Shown here in pieces: positions 52,509 to 62,560 of a stretch of 64,000 nt of DNA. A program made the position numbers and the translations under genes. The DNA comes from Brachycybe producta (lineage: Eukaryota; Arthropoda; Diplopoda; Playtdesmida; Andrognathidae): positions 15,087,854-15,151,853 of the forward strand of contig JAUPFP010000001.1 of NCBI GenBank assembly GCA_036925085.1. Reading direction: 5' to 3'. The notes beneath the pieces were generated by a model. That model worked only from the letters and a program-made list of their open reading frames with translations. It did no database searches and was not told the DNA's origin. The number at the start of each line of letters is the position of its first letter. Within the stretch, counting starts at the first letter, position 1.

Positions 52509-54075
52509 TCAAGCTTCAAAACTCAGGTGCCTGTCAGGGCCTGGGTTCTGAGCTAGGGACGTACCTCCGGGCGGTCTCCAAGTATGTGGATGTTCTGCGT
52601 AAGGCAGGGGTGCCTCTGGCGAGGTCTGCGGACCCGGAAATTTCCCAGTGGGTATTTCCATCGCCATGCTCCACATTGGAGGCCGTGTGCAGCCAGCTGG
52701 ATCTCTGGTTTGCCCCCTCACCCTACATGCCTAGTGGTGAGGTGCTGGATCGTGCGCTCATCGAGCAGGCGGGAGGAGTTGGTGTGCCCATACCTCCTGC
52801 TGGGCCTGGGAAGTCTCTGGTTTCTGAGACAGTATCCCAGCCATCTGCACGTCTAGAATTACCGTCCGGTGTGGACGGTAAGGTGGATGGGACGCAGAAG
52901 GTCAATGGTGGGAACCCGCGGGTTCCCATTCCTGAGCTTCAGAGCCGGGCCTACGACATAAGTTCACCACGGGTGTGGGTGTCGATTGGTGATCGTCTCT
53001 TGGAGATGATAGTAGACACCGGGGCCGACATATCGGTCCTAAGCATTACGGTGGCACGAGTGATAGAGTTGCCTATAGAGGAACTGACGGTTCCTTCATT
53101 CCTTCTTGGAATGGGTGGGCACTCCATCGAGGTAGTAGGGGTCACAAATGTGGAATTGACCATCCACAAGAAAACCGTCAAGGTGCCTCTCCTTTTGGTG
53201 AAAGGTGAGGGCGAAGCGTTGTTGGGCGTTGATCACTCCTCACGCTTCGGCTTGATGGTCGATATCGTGCACGGAAGGTCTACTTCTGGGAGGATGTCTG
53301 GACTGCACATCCAGATGCCCTCCTAGCTGCATTCACCGATCGAGCGCTTGAGGAGCCTAGAGAGGTGGAAGCAATTCCATCGCCAATACCAGGGGCTTTG
53401 CCTCCGGGACGGCAACCCCCAGTGGTTCCGCCTGCACTCGAGAAGGTTGACGGGTGGGTGAACATCGTTTCACCAGAGCTGCCTGAGACCAGAACCTCTA
53501 TCGGGCACGGCGAAGTTTGTTCTCTGCGACTGAGGGAGAATGTCTGGCTACCAGCCCGTTTACGACGTGTCGTATCTGTGACGTTGGTAGAGCATGCCGG
53601 CCCTGGCCAGCTGCTTCTCGTGGAGCCGCACCAGAAAGCCTTGGGTGGATGTGGTGTGTTGGCAGTAGCAGGTATTGCTGCAGCTAACCGGCTTGGCACG
53701 TACGATATCTGGCTGGAAAACGTGGGTAATGCACCCATTGCCCTGGAAACAGGAGAGGGTGTAGCCACGGCTCAAGCTGTGGAGGCTGCCATTGTGGTAG
53801 GGCTGGAAGAGCCGACTGAGATGAGGGGAGACCCCACTCAGATGACGGTTCAACAAGGGGAGGTCTCGTCTAAGTTGAGAGGGGCGTCCGGAAATGGATA
53901 CCAAGTGCTCAATGTGACGATGGCTCCAACTCTCGAGGAGTGTCTTAAGATTGGCCCCAATCAGAATCCTGAAGAGGCGAGACAGCTTCGCGAGTTCCTG
54001 CTGGCACGCCAGGATCATTTCGCGTTCGACTTTACAGAGTTGGGTGAAACCTCTGGTCGAACATACGATTGACAC
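52470..54075 (+). pseudogene. Gypsy family A protease and RT N-terminus (copy A1)
   Basis: The pol frame entered by the -1 shift reads KPPPVATELSGGRPVKL and runs to the protease, with VDTGADISVLS near 53012 and FLLGMGGHSIEVVGV after it. An indel near 53272 breaks the frame in the text that reads DIVHRKVYFWED in A2. A second frame (53365-54072) covers the protease-RT linker, and another indel near 54055 breaks it again after FDFTELGETS. About 75 bases present here around 52630-52700 are deleted in A2. Confidence 0.8.
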
Positions 54076-54103
54076 CGGTGGGCAACCTCCAGTGTGAGAA
54101 AAA

Positions 54104-55075
54104 TTGTGTCGAGCCGCTCCAGCGGCCAGAGCAGTCGAGAAAGAGGAGGTGGCAAAGATGTTGGATGCAGGGGTTATCCAACCTTCGCGTAGTCCCTACG
54201 CGAGCCCTATCTTGCTTGTTCGCAAGAAGAATGGTGGCTTTCGTTTTTGTGTGGACTACCGGGAACTGAATGCTCAGACAAAGCTGGACCAGTATCCGTT
54301 GCCTCGCATCAATGATGCGCTCGACTCGTTGGCCGGTGCGAAGTTCTTCGCTACCTTGGACCTGGCTAGTGGTTACTGGCAGGTTCGGATGGCTGAGCCA
54401 GACGTTGAGAAAACGGCATTTATTTGCTCTCAAGGTCTGTTTGAGTTCCGGAAAATGCCTTTCGGACTCTGTAATGCTCCAGCCACCATGCAGAAAGCGC
54501 TAGACCTCTTATTGGCAGGACATAAGTGAGAGACTTGTCTGGTGTACCTGGACGATATTATCGTCTTTGGGAACACTTTCGAGCAGTTTCTCGAGAGACT
54601 CTCCACTGTCCTTGGACTGTTACGAGGGGCGGAGCTAAAACTCCAGCCGAAGAAGTGTTTCTTTGGTTTTAACAAAGTGCGTTATCTCGGTCACGTAGTG
54701 AGTGCCGAGGGAGTTGCTCCGGACCCGGATCTTGTGCGGGCAGTTCAGGTGTTTGATGTCCCGACGACGGTGACAGGCGTCCGCAGTTTTCTCAAACTTG
54801 CCGGTTACTATCGGAGGTTCATCAAGGACTTCGCCAAGGTGGCAAGGCCTTTGCATGATCTGACGAAAAAGGATGCGTCCTTCGAGGGGTCGGATCAGTG
54901 CACACTAGCGTTTGCTCAGTTAAAGGCATTTTTAACCGAAGCGCCGGTACTCACCATGTACGTTCCTCGTGGTGAGGTAATTATCCATACCGACGCTAGT
55001 GGGTACGGCTTGGGAGTCGTAGTCTACCAGAAGTTGCTGGAGGACAATGTCCCCCGTGTTCTGGCCTACGCATGA
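54104..55075 (+). pseudogene. Gypsy family A reverse transcriptase (copy A1)
   Basis: Contains SPYASPILLVRKKNGG, FVCVDYR-type text, FATLDLASGYWQVRMAEPD, MPFGLCNAPATMQKAL, and the intact active site YLDD (54545-54556). A TGG to TGA change at about 54527-54529 truncates the frame just before it. The RNase H start HTDASGYGLGVVVYQ is intact near 54990. A small deletion after RVLAYA (about 55070) shifts the frame. Confidence 0.85.
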
Positions 55076-57352
55076 AAGGAGCGGAAACCCGGTATTCTGT
55101 CACCGAGCAGGAGTGCTTGGCTGTCATGTTTGCCGTGGGTAAATTCCGTCCTTACCTTTTTAACCGGGAGTTTGTGATCGTAACTGATCACCACGCTCTT
55201 TGCTATCTGCAGACAACCAACAACCTGCAAGGCAGGTTGGGGCGTTGGCAGATGCAACTACAAGAGTACCGGTTTAAGGTTCAGTATAGGAAGGGAACAC
55301 TGCACGTGGATGCCGACGCTTTGAGTCGGTATCCTGTTCGTGATGTGGCAGACCTTTCCTTGCCTGAATACATCGAAGCCGACGTAGGTGCGGTTATTTA
55401 CCATATCTGTTCCGAGGTGGATTGGGTCAAGGAGCAAGAGGCCGATGGCTGGTGCTCCAAAGTGAAGAGTGAAATTTTCCGAGACCCCAACTTGAACCTC
55501 CGGTTCCAGTTTGTGGTGGCAGAAGACTTGTTGTTTGCCATCAGGTCCATCCAGGATCGGTTGAGAACTGTACTGGTAGTTCCGAAGTCATGCAGGGCTT
55601 TCTGTCTAAGGAAGCTACACGACGTTCCCGAAGCTGGTCACTTCGGGATGTTTAAGACCTACCAGAAACTGCGCTCACGCTTCTACTGGATCGGTATGAA
55701 GTGGGACACTGCCGAATATGTTAAGTCATGTTTGGTGTGTCAAAGAGCGCGACAGTTCGCTCGAAGTCAGGGATTTCTCCAACCGATTGTGCCGGAGTAC
55801 CCAGTTGATACCTGGGGAAGGGGGTGTGGCAAGGGCGGTACGAAGGGCCACGGCCGCCTGTGTTGTGAAATTCCTGAAGGACAAGATCCTTTCGGTGTAT
55901 GGCACACCGAAAGCTCTTGTCTCGGATCGTGGGTCCCAGTTCTCCAGCAAAGTCCTGCTGAAGTTCCGGGAGCGCTATAACATAGCGCATCACTTAACGA
56001 CAGCGTACCATCCGCAAGCTAATGGGCTTACGGAGCGTACGAACAAAACCATAATGGAAACCATCAAGCGGTACCTTGATCCCATCAAGGAACAGCGTGA
56101 CTGGTGGGATAATTTACGGCCCGCCATGTGGGCTTACAACACAGCTGTCCAGGAGAGTACGCAGGTCTCTCCGTATCAGTTGTTGTTTGGCCGTGAGCCT
56201 CGGATGGAGATTGATAACCTCCTTCCGAACGGTCCAGTCCGTGACTTGCCTGACCAGCAAGCCGTGGAAGAGCAGGCTCATCAACGTTTGACGGCTGCTC
56301 AAAGAAGGCAAAAAGAGCGGTATGACGCTGGCCATGTGGAGCCTCCTCTGTATCAGCCTGGTGATCAGGTGTGGATTAGAGATCAGGCTGGGAAGCTCGG
56401 TCACGCGAAGAAATGGAGCTTCGCTTATAAAGCTGAGAGGGGTACGGTGGTCGCACGGTATTCTGACCTAGTCTACAAGATAGAGTTCGTAGACGGTTAT
56501 GGTCGGAAGGTGCGCGACCGGTTTCATGTAGATAACCTGAAGCCATATATACCCACCTGCACTGTGAGAGAGGAAGATGGACTTGGTGTCTCTGACACGT
56601 CCTCCGATGCAGACAGCGATGCCACGGAGGCTTCGGCACGGAGTGGAATGACTCCGGCGCTAAAGCCACCGTCCATTTCTTCGCAGGAGTCTACCGACTC
56701 CGAGGCAGACAACCCCCCTCCTCCTCGGTATAATCTCCGTCCGCGGAGACCGAGGGTGTTTGAGGTGGGTGGGTTTGAGCCTCGAGAAGGAAGTGTAACG
56801 GTATGGGGTACTCTTTGGGTGTCCCTACCGTGGTGGGAGAGAGCCGGCAGTCCGCTACTGTGGGTGGACGGCTGGGAGAGGAGGCGGCCGGACATTGCGG
56901 TGTTTGGGGCCTGCCACGGTTTCGGTAGAAACCAAGGGCGGCCCATCACCAGGTGTCCAGCCAAAGGTCCGACAAAATCGGTCCGTGGATGGAGATTTCC
57001 GTCTGTAAAAATCTCCATGAAATCTCCAATTACCGTCAATATAAGAGAATTGACGGTAAATGTCTCTACCCACCAGTTCCAGTCTTGGTGCAGGAGAATT
57101 CACCGTGTGTCTGTCCCTAGAAATGCAGACAACGGTGACATCTCCATGGTGACCATGCATGAGGCGGCTGATGATGTTTTAGCCGCTACTGCACGGCCAT
57201 TAGCCGCTAAGACGGTGAATTTGGCGGCTAGGCGCCATATTGTTTGTAAAACTATCAAACAAAGAACGCCGGCTGCACGTGGGTTGAATAAACCACAAAT
57301 TCACCATCTGAAAAGCTGTGCCAGACTGGAAAATGAGGAGAAACGTGAAAAA
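55072..57352 (+). pseudogene. Gypsy family A RNase H, integrase and extension (copy A1)
   Basis: The first frame holds the rest of RNase H (TDHHALCYLQT, DADALSRYP) and the integrase zinc region (GHFGMFKTY, CLVCQRARQF). After DTWG near 55817 a net deletion of 77 bases relative to A2 removes the first catalytic Asp (MDFVGPF in A2) and shifts the frame. The second frame carries the remaining catalytic motifs SDRGSQFSS and ANGLTERTNKT, the GPY/F-like module, RYNLRPRRP and a 300-residue extension with NADNGDISMVT and RPLAAKTVNLAARRHIVC. The extension is conserved in A2 and A3 and ends at a splice-donor-like GTAAGT. Confidence 0.85.
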
Positions 57353-57992
57353 GTAAGTCCCTCTAAGGGAATTTTCTTCTCCTGCCTGTTGGCAGTTCTT
57401 TTTTCTGTATTAACAGTGTGTTTTTTGGTCAATGACCGTTTACACACGTGGTGGAAGTGGTTTCTCCGCCATGACTGTTGTCATGGTGGCCAAACCACTA
57501 CAGAAAGAACTTTTCCGGCAGGTTCAGCCCGTCCAAGCGCCGTTTCGCTTGGGAAGGCCCAAGTTCGATGGTGTTTGGACGGTAGAAGCCTGCCGGGGAG
57601 TGGTTTTCACCATTCGAAGGCGGTAAAACACGGTTTCGACCGTGAATTGCCGACTTTGGACGGTGATAACGGCATTTTGCACGGTAGAAGTCCGTGCAAT
57701 GCCCTTTCCAACCGTCGGAACTCGATGAAAGGGTGTTTTCACCATCCGTGTTTTTACCGACTTTGGACGGTGGAAACCGCGATTCGCACGGTGAAATCCC
57801 GTGGAAGACCCTTTCTACCGGTTCCAAAAAGGGGAAAAGATGTTTTCACCGCACGAAGGCGGTAAAACACGGTTTTGACCGTGAATTACCGACTTTGGAT
57901 GGTGAAAACGGGAATTCTCACGGTGAAAGCCCGTAGAATTCACTTTTCCATGGTAAAAACATGTTTTTAACGGTTTACTCCCTTTGTAACAG
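57353..57992 (+). other. Putative intron between pol and ORF3 of copy A1
   Basis: Donor AAAAA|GTAAGT at 57353 and acceptor TTACTCCCTTTGTAACAG ending at 57992, 640 bp. An ATG at 57333 lies 20 bases before the donor in a phase that would read into ORF3 after splicing. Inside are three repeats marked by CGACTTTGGA at 57651, 57758 and 57890, equivalent to the 132-bp units of A2. Confidence 0.5.
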
Positions 57993-60917
57993 GTTCACCA
58001 CGAAGAAGAAAAAGGAGGAAGGCGACAGGAGTGTCCGACGGTCCCCTTCCCTCAGCCCGCTGCATCCTGGGGATGCAAGGCTGTTGGAGTCGGGATCGGA
58101 AGGCTCCCCATCATCTGGCGGACCGGAAACGGCTGACGCCACCGTGGTATCTGTTGATTCCCTGGCGGCAGAGGCCGTGGAAGGTCCGGAGTCTGCCCAG
58201 TCGACTCCGACCGGTGTCAGAGCCTTCTGGGGCAGATACCTACAGTCTCCCCCAGGGATACGGCTGCTACCACCATTCAGTCGGTGGCGGCGGTAGTTTC
58301 TCTGGTTGGAGAGCCTGCAGAAGCGGGTGTTGATGGTGGGAAAGCGGCTACCAATATGGTAACCGCTAGTACCCCAGAACCCGGGTCTCTGACTGTTCGA
58401 GACCTCCTAGATTGGTCTAGGGTGGTCGAGGACAGTGAGGACGTCTCCTTGGGAGTGTCCTTGGTCATTGAATCGGAGATGGAGGTCGAAACCACCGTTG
58501 ATTCGGTGGTTGACGCCTCAAAGCAGTGGCGGAGTCGCAACTCCTCTTCAGAGGGCTCTTTGGAGTCTGACGGGAGTAGTTCGGCCTCCGAGGGTAAACC
58601 ATCTGGGACGGGATCCCCCGGAGTTCTTCCCTCCGATCCAATGTCTTTGGAGGCCGTGGCTGTGTCCTTGGCCGAAGAAGAAGGCCGCTTAGAACGGTTA
58701 GATGAAGCTAGACAGGACATGGTCCAGGAAGGTGGCTTCCTGGTCGGGGACCTTCGATTCTTTATTGGGGAGATTCCGACCGTGCAGGCGAAGGACGGCG
58801 CCAAGAAGCGCATTAAAAAGTCTGGAGCGGCACGGATCACTGCTAGGGCCAAGGCTCTCACAGAGAGAGAGGCAATGCTTAAAGCTAAGGAGGAGGCATT
58901 GAAGAAGTTCACGCCTGCTGTGGGGCTTCGAGCTGAGACTCTCACCCGCCCTGACGGTTGTCCAGGGGCTGCTTGGACAGAGAAGCCGGCTGCTGTATCG
59001 GGTCCGCCCGAGGCAGTAGCTGGCCACTCCGGCTGGCAGTCAGACAACCCGAAGAGGGACCGGCGAGCGGAGAAGGCTACTCAGCCTCCAGTACCCGCTC
59101 CAGGTAAAACGGGGAAATCTGTGAGTGGAGGTGGTGGCAAGGGACAAAAGAGGTCCCGTCCTCACACCCCACCAGTTGCCGAAAGTTCTAGAGGCAAGAA
59201 GGCCAGGTCCTCAGGTCGAGGAAAGGCCTTCGAACCTCGGAAGCCGGAGAGCTTGGAGGACAAGCTCAAACGGCTTCAAGCTCAAACAGCGAGCTTGCAC
59301 CGAAAGATCGCTCATGCGGTCGGAGCAAGTGAGTGGCAGGAGTTTGAGCGACGGGCTGCGGAGTTCCCTCCCCTGCAGGGGATACCCGCCCGGAGCCCGC
59401 TCAAAACAGGGGAACCTCCTGTCGGTCGTGGCGTCCCGCCTATTGCGAGTGCCACGACCATCGCTGGCCAGAAGTGAATCGCCGAGAGGGAGGCAATGCA
59501 GGCTTCCAGTGCACCAGCCCATGGTGCAGAAGCCAAAGCTACTGGTGGCCAGAGTCAGCCGACTCTTGCACCGAAGGAGAAGCCTCTATTTCGGGATGGT
59601 CGAGGGAGATTTGTTTCCGGACAATCATCCTCGGCCGTCACCTCGGCTAAGGGTGCTTCTGCGAAGAAGAGTACGGCTCCGGCCGGAAAACCTTCGAAGC
59701 AGTCCGAGAAGGCGAAGGGGGCTAACCACCCGCCTAAGCCTGATCGGCCCAGTAAGTCGTCGGGGTCAGTTAAGTCTGACATGACGCATGGTCAACCTTC
59801 CTCTCACGGGAAGAAAAAGAAAAAGAAGGACCGTAAAAAGTCCAAGCGTGAGAGGAAGGGGAGTCCGACACCCTCCAGTAGTAGGCGCCAGGGAGCCGAA
59901 ACTGGAGGCATCATGGCGGAAAAAAAGGAGTCCCGGCGTGCTCAGGCAAGCACGCCGGCCGGGAGTCAACCGATCCATATCCATCCCGTTGAGGCGGCGC
60001 GGATGGATGGTAGGTCGATGCGCGACATTTTGGTCGGCACGCTTGCATCCTCCCCGAAGGTGGATGCGGTCTTGAGCCTGCGGGTTCGAGCAGTGGGAAC
60101 CCTGCACCGTGTGACTTTGCCCTCACCTAAAGGCGAAGAAACCTCGGTGGCAGGAGTCAGTGTTTCCACAAGACGTGACCCCGTGACCCCCAGTGGGGGT
60201 ACACCCTTCTCTCCGGTTCATGGCAGCGGGGTATTTGATACCATAGGACCAGAAACGTCAACCTCCCATAGGCCTCAGGCCGAGGGACGGCGTATTGGCG
60301 CATTGCCCCCGTATTCAGATGCAGAGGTGTGTCTGAATAGCCGACTGGGTCTTTGGCAGGACCAGCCGGGAATGGAGGGTTGCCAATACCACGGCTACTA
60401 CCGTCTGGATGAGCCACTTCCAGAGCCGTGGGTAGCAAGGCTACTGCTGTACAACATGCACCATGTGGTGGCGTTTGGTTGTGGAGGTTTTCCGGTAGTA
60501 ATGGTCGTGAACCTGGTCCAGCAAACGTTTGCAATTTTGGATGTGGTGGGACTAGATGCCGGGATAGTTCGTCTAGCCCGGCGTGCAGCCCCATTCATCC
60601 AACGTTTGCTGGGATGCGAAATTGAAGGTATGGCTGGACAGTTTATAACTGAGCCTCTACCAGGGTGTGAAACCGAGCCCGCAGTTGCCCTGGTAGACCT
60701 CCTTACAAGTCGGATGCTTCGCACGCGTCCGCAACTCCAGGATATTCCTTTCGAGGAATTCCAAGCCTTGGAGGAAAGCCGTCTTAGGGGGACAGTCTTC
60801 GATACTGGTTTTGTGTGGCGTAATACCCAGATGTGCCTGTGGTGGGCACGTCGGTGGGCTGCGGAGTGGATGGGCTCCACTTTCGCGACACCGCCAGAGA
60901 AGCCGTCCGGTACCTAA
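57993..60917 (+). pseudogene. Gypsy family A ORF3, near full length (copy A1)
   Basis: Downstream of pol and upstream of the polypurine tract. An acidic N-terminal segment (57993-58290: LHPGDARLLESGSEGSPSSG) needs small frame changes near 58190-58290 to join the long frame 58284-60917, which is broken by one TGA (59475-59477) where A2 has a sense CGA codon, consistent with CpG decay. Regions: acidic/serine-rich; a basic stretch (KKRIKKSGAARITARAKAL); a charged, probably disordered middle with a coiled-coil-like LEDKLKRLQAQTASLHRKIA; and a compact C-terminal domain of about 230 residues (60280-60917) with GCQYHGYYRLDEPLPEPW, AFGCGGFPVVMVVN, ARRAAPFIQRLLGCE and WWARRWAAEWMGST. No signal peptide, membrane anchor or enzyme motif. 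I do not recognise it. Relics of it occur in A2, A3 and at 10.0-11.5 kb, so it is a long-standing gene of these elements. Confidence 0.75.
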
Positions 60918-60977
60918 GAAGGTCAGGTTCGGGGAGCAATCCTGGCTGGCTTGACTGACCTGTTCCCGAGACAGAAC

Positions 60978-60994
60978 AGGGAAGTTGAGAGGAT
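60978..60994 (+). other. Polypurine tract of copy A1
   Basis: CAGGGAAGTTGAGAGGAT immediately precedes the 3' LTR, the expected plus-strand primer. The same tract lies beside the A2 and A3 3' LTRs. Confidence 0.7.
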
Positions 60995-61784
60995 TGTGGC
61001 AACCTGGTCTGCTCAATTTTAAATTTTGATTGAGCAGACGAATTTCCCTATGGTGGTCTGCCTGACAGCTACAGTAGGCTGTTAGGTCGGACGCCATTTT
61101 GGTGCCAGCAGACCTCTCACCATGAAGTCTATGGGTGAGAGGTCAGATGTGACCTCTGTCCCCTCCAGGTGGAGTTGCCTGGAGGTTTCCTGTGGCCTAG
61201 TCAGCCACAGGATCTGAGCAGTGTGTAGGAGGCAGCTCAAGTGACCTGACCTGTGGAGGCCAAACAGGCCTCCTCATCATCTTTTCATCTTCTTTTGTGC
61301 CTTGGCCATTAGGCCTTTGTTTATATATATTTATGGTGGCTTGGCTGGTCAAAGTTGACCAGCCAGTTGTGTAAATAATCATCACTGTCGTCGGTACATC
61401 GTAAGTGTAAATTAAACACTTTTTAATTCATCTTACTTTGTGTCCGTGTCGTTTCTTTGGGGAAGTACCGCGGAGGGTGGGTTGTCCGGTTTGGGGTCAA
61501 CGCCACCATCTTTACCGACTTGTTTCGGCCGGTGCTGGTGTCGGCTCGTGGTAGAACCATTGTTCTACCGCGATATTCTCAGCGTGGCGGTGTGGTTTTC
61601 ATCCGTGTCCGTCGAGGGTGGCTCCAAGGAGCCGACACACATCTCCAGGAACACCGTGGGAGAGGCGGCTACGGGTACGGTCCCGTCCCCGTAAGAAGCC
61701 GGTTGACGGTAAGTTTTTACGTCTGTGTGTTTCGTGGGTGTCTGAATTTACCGGGGTATTGTAATGGTCCGGCGGGACGTTACA
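60995..61784 (+). mobile_element. 3' LTR of gypsy copy A1
   Basis: 790 bp, TGTGGCAACC to GGGACGTTACA, followed by the target duplication TGTG (61785-61788) that matches 49771-49774. It contains TATATATTTATGG near 61325 and ATTAAA near 61412, both deleted from the 5' LTR, and a hairpin GGTAGAACC/GTTCTACC near 61550. The whole element is about 12.0 kb. Confidence 0.92.
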
Positions 61785-61864
61785 TGTGAATGCCATGTTC
61801 AAAACGTGAGAGGAATCACACACCAACAATCAGAATCTCGTTAATGATAAGAATACCAGTCCAC
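61785..61864. other. Right flank of the A1 insertion
   Basis: Continuation of the sequence interrupted at 49774. No recognisable Polinton coding text was seen here. Confidence 0.4.
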
Positions 61865-62227
61865 TGGCTATATACAGGGTGGGAAACAGTAAAATGCACA
61901 ATTTAATAGGGCAGGTATGTAGGCTGTATACAGGGTGGGATAAATTATAATACACATTTTAATAGGGCGGGTAGGCTACATACAGAGTGAGATAAATTAA
62001 AATACACATTTGAATAGGTCAGGTAGGTGAAATTAAAGGTTGTAGGCTATATACAAGGTGGGATAAATTAAAATACACATTTGAATAGGGCAGGTAGGCG
62101 AAATTAAGGGTGGTAGGCTATATACAGGGCAGGATACATTAAAATACACATTTTAGTAGGGTGAATAGGGTGAATAAAGGGCAGCTATATACAGTGTGAG
62201 ATACATTAAAATACACATTTTAATAGG
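61865..62227. repeat. Minisatellite, units of about 55-80 bp
   Basis: Six to seven degenerate units, each with a variant of CTATATACAGGGTGGGATA, then AATTAAAATACACATTT and TAATAGGGCAGGTAGG. Length differences come from an optional AAATTAAGGGTGGTAGG block. Confidence 0.85.
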
Positions 62228-62560
62228 CAGTGTTGGGAAAAATACTTTTAAAAATATTTTAAATAAAATACAAAATAGATTTATGAAAATGCATTTAAAT
62301 TAAAATACAAAATACATTTTTTACTTTTATTTAAAATCCAAATACTTTCAAAAAAGTATTTAAAATATTAAAATATTTACTTCATCTTATATGTCTTGAG
62401 TAATAACTGTTGAAAGTGTTTGTCACTTAAACTATTCCTTCTTGGAACTGCTGTCAAAGCTGCATTTGAGAACAACCTTTCAACAGGGGGAATGCAACTT
62501 AAGTTTCATTTAACTTCATGAAGGCAGCCTTGATGCTTGGAAACTGGTGCAATACTAGGA
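62228..62560 (-). pseudogene. End of a hAT element with transposase C-terminus
   Basis: The left end CAGTGTTGGGAAAAATAC is typical of hAT terminal repeats. On the minus strand (about 62390-62485) the text reads PPVERLFSNAALTAVPRRNS, the hAT dimerisation motif, running to a stop before the AT-rich terminus. The rest of the gene was not identified, so the element is truncated or badly decayed. Confidence 0.65.

Noticed and set aside
58284-58296. Conserved 13-base overlap between two ORF3 frames as programmed frameshifting
   Set aside because: The downstream frame has no ATG there, and three frames each carry part of the same text in A1 and A2; small indels explain it better.
38177-61784. A1 and A2 as one mirror-image assembly artefact
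   Set aside because: The two copies differ at many sites (YLDN/YLDD, separate deletions, different gag lesions), so they are distinct insertions, though the join deserves a long-read check.
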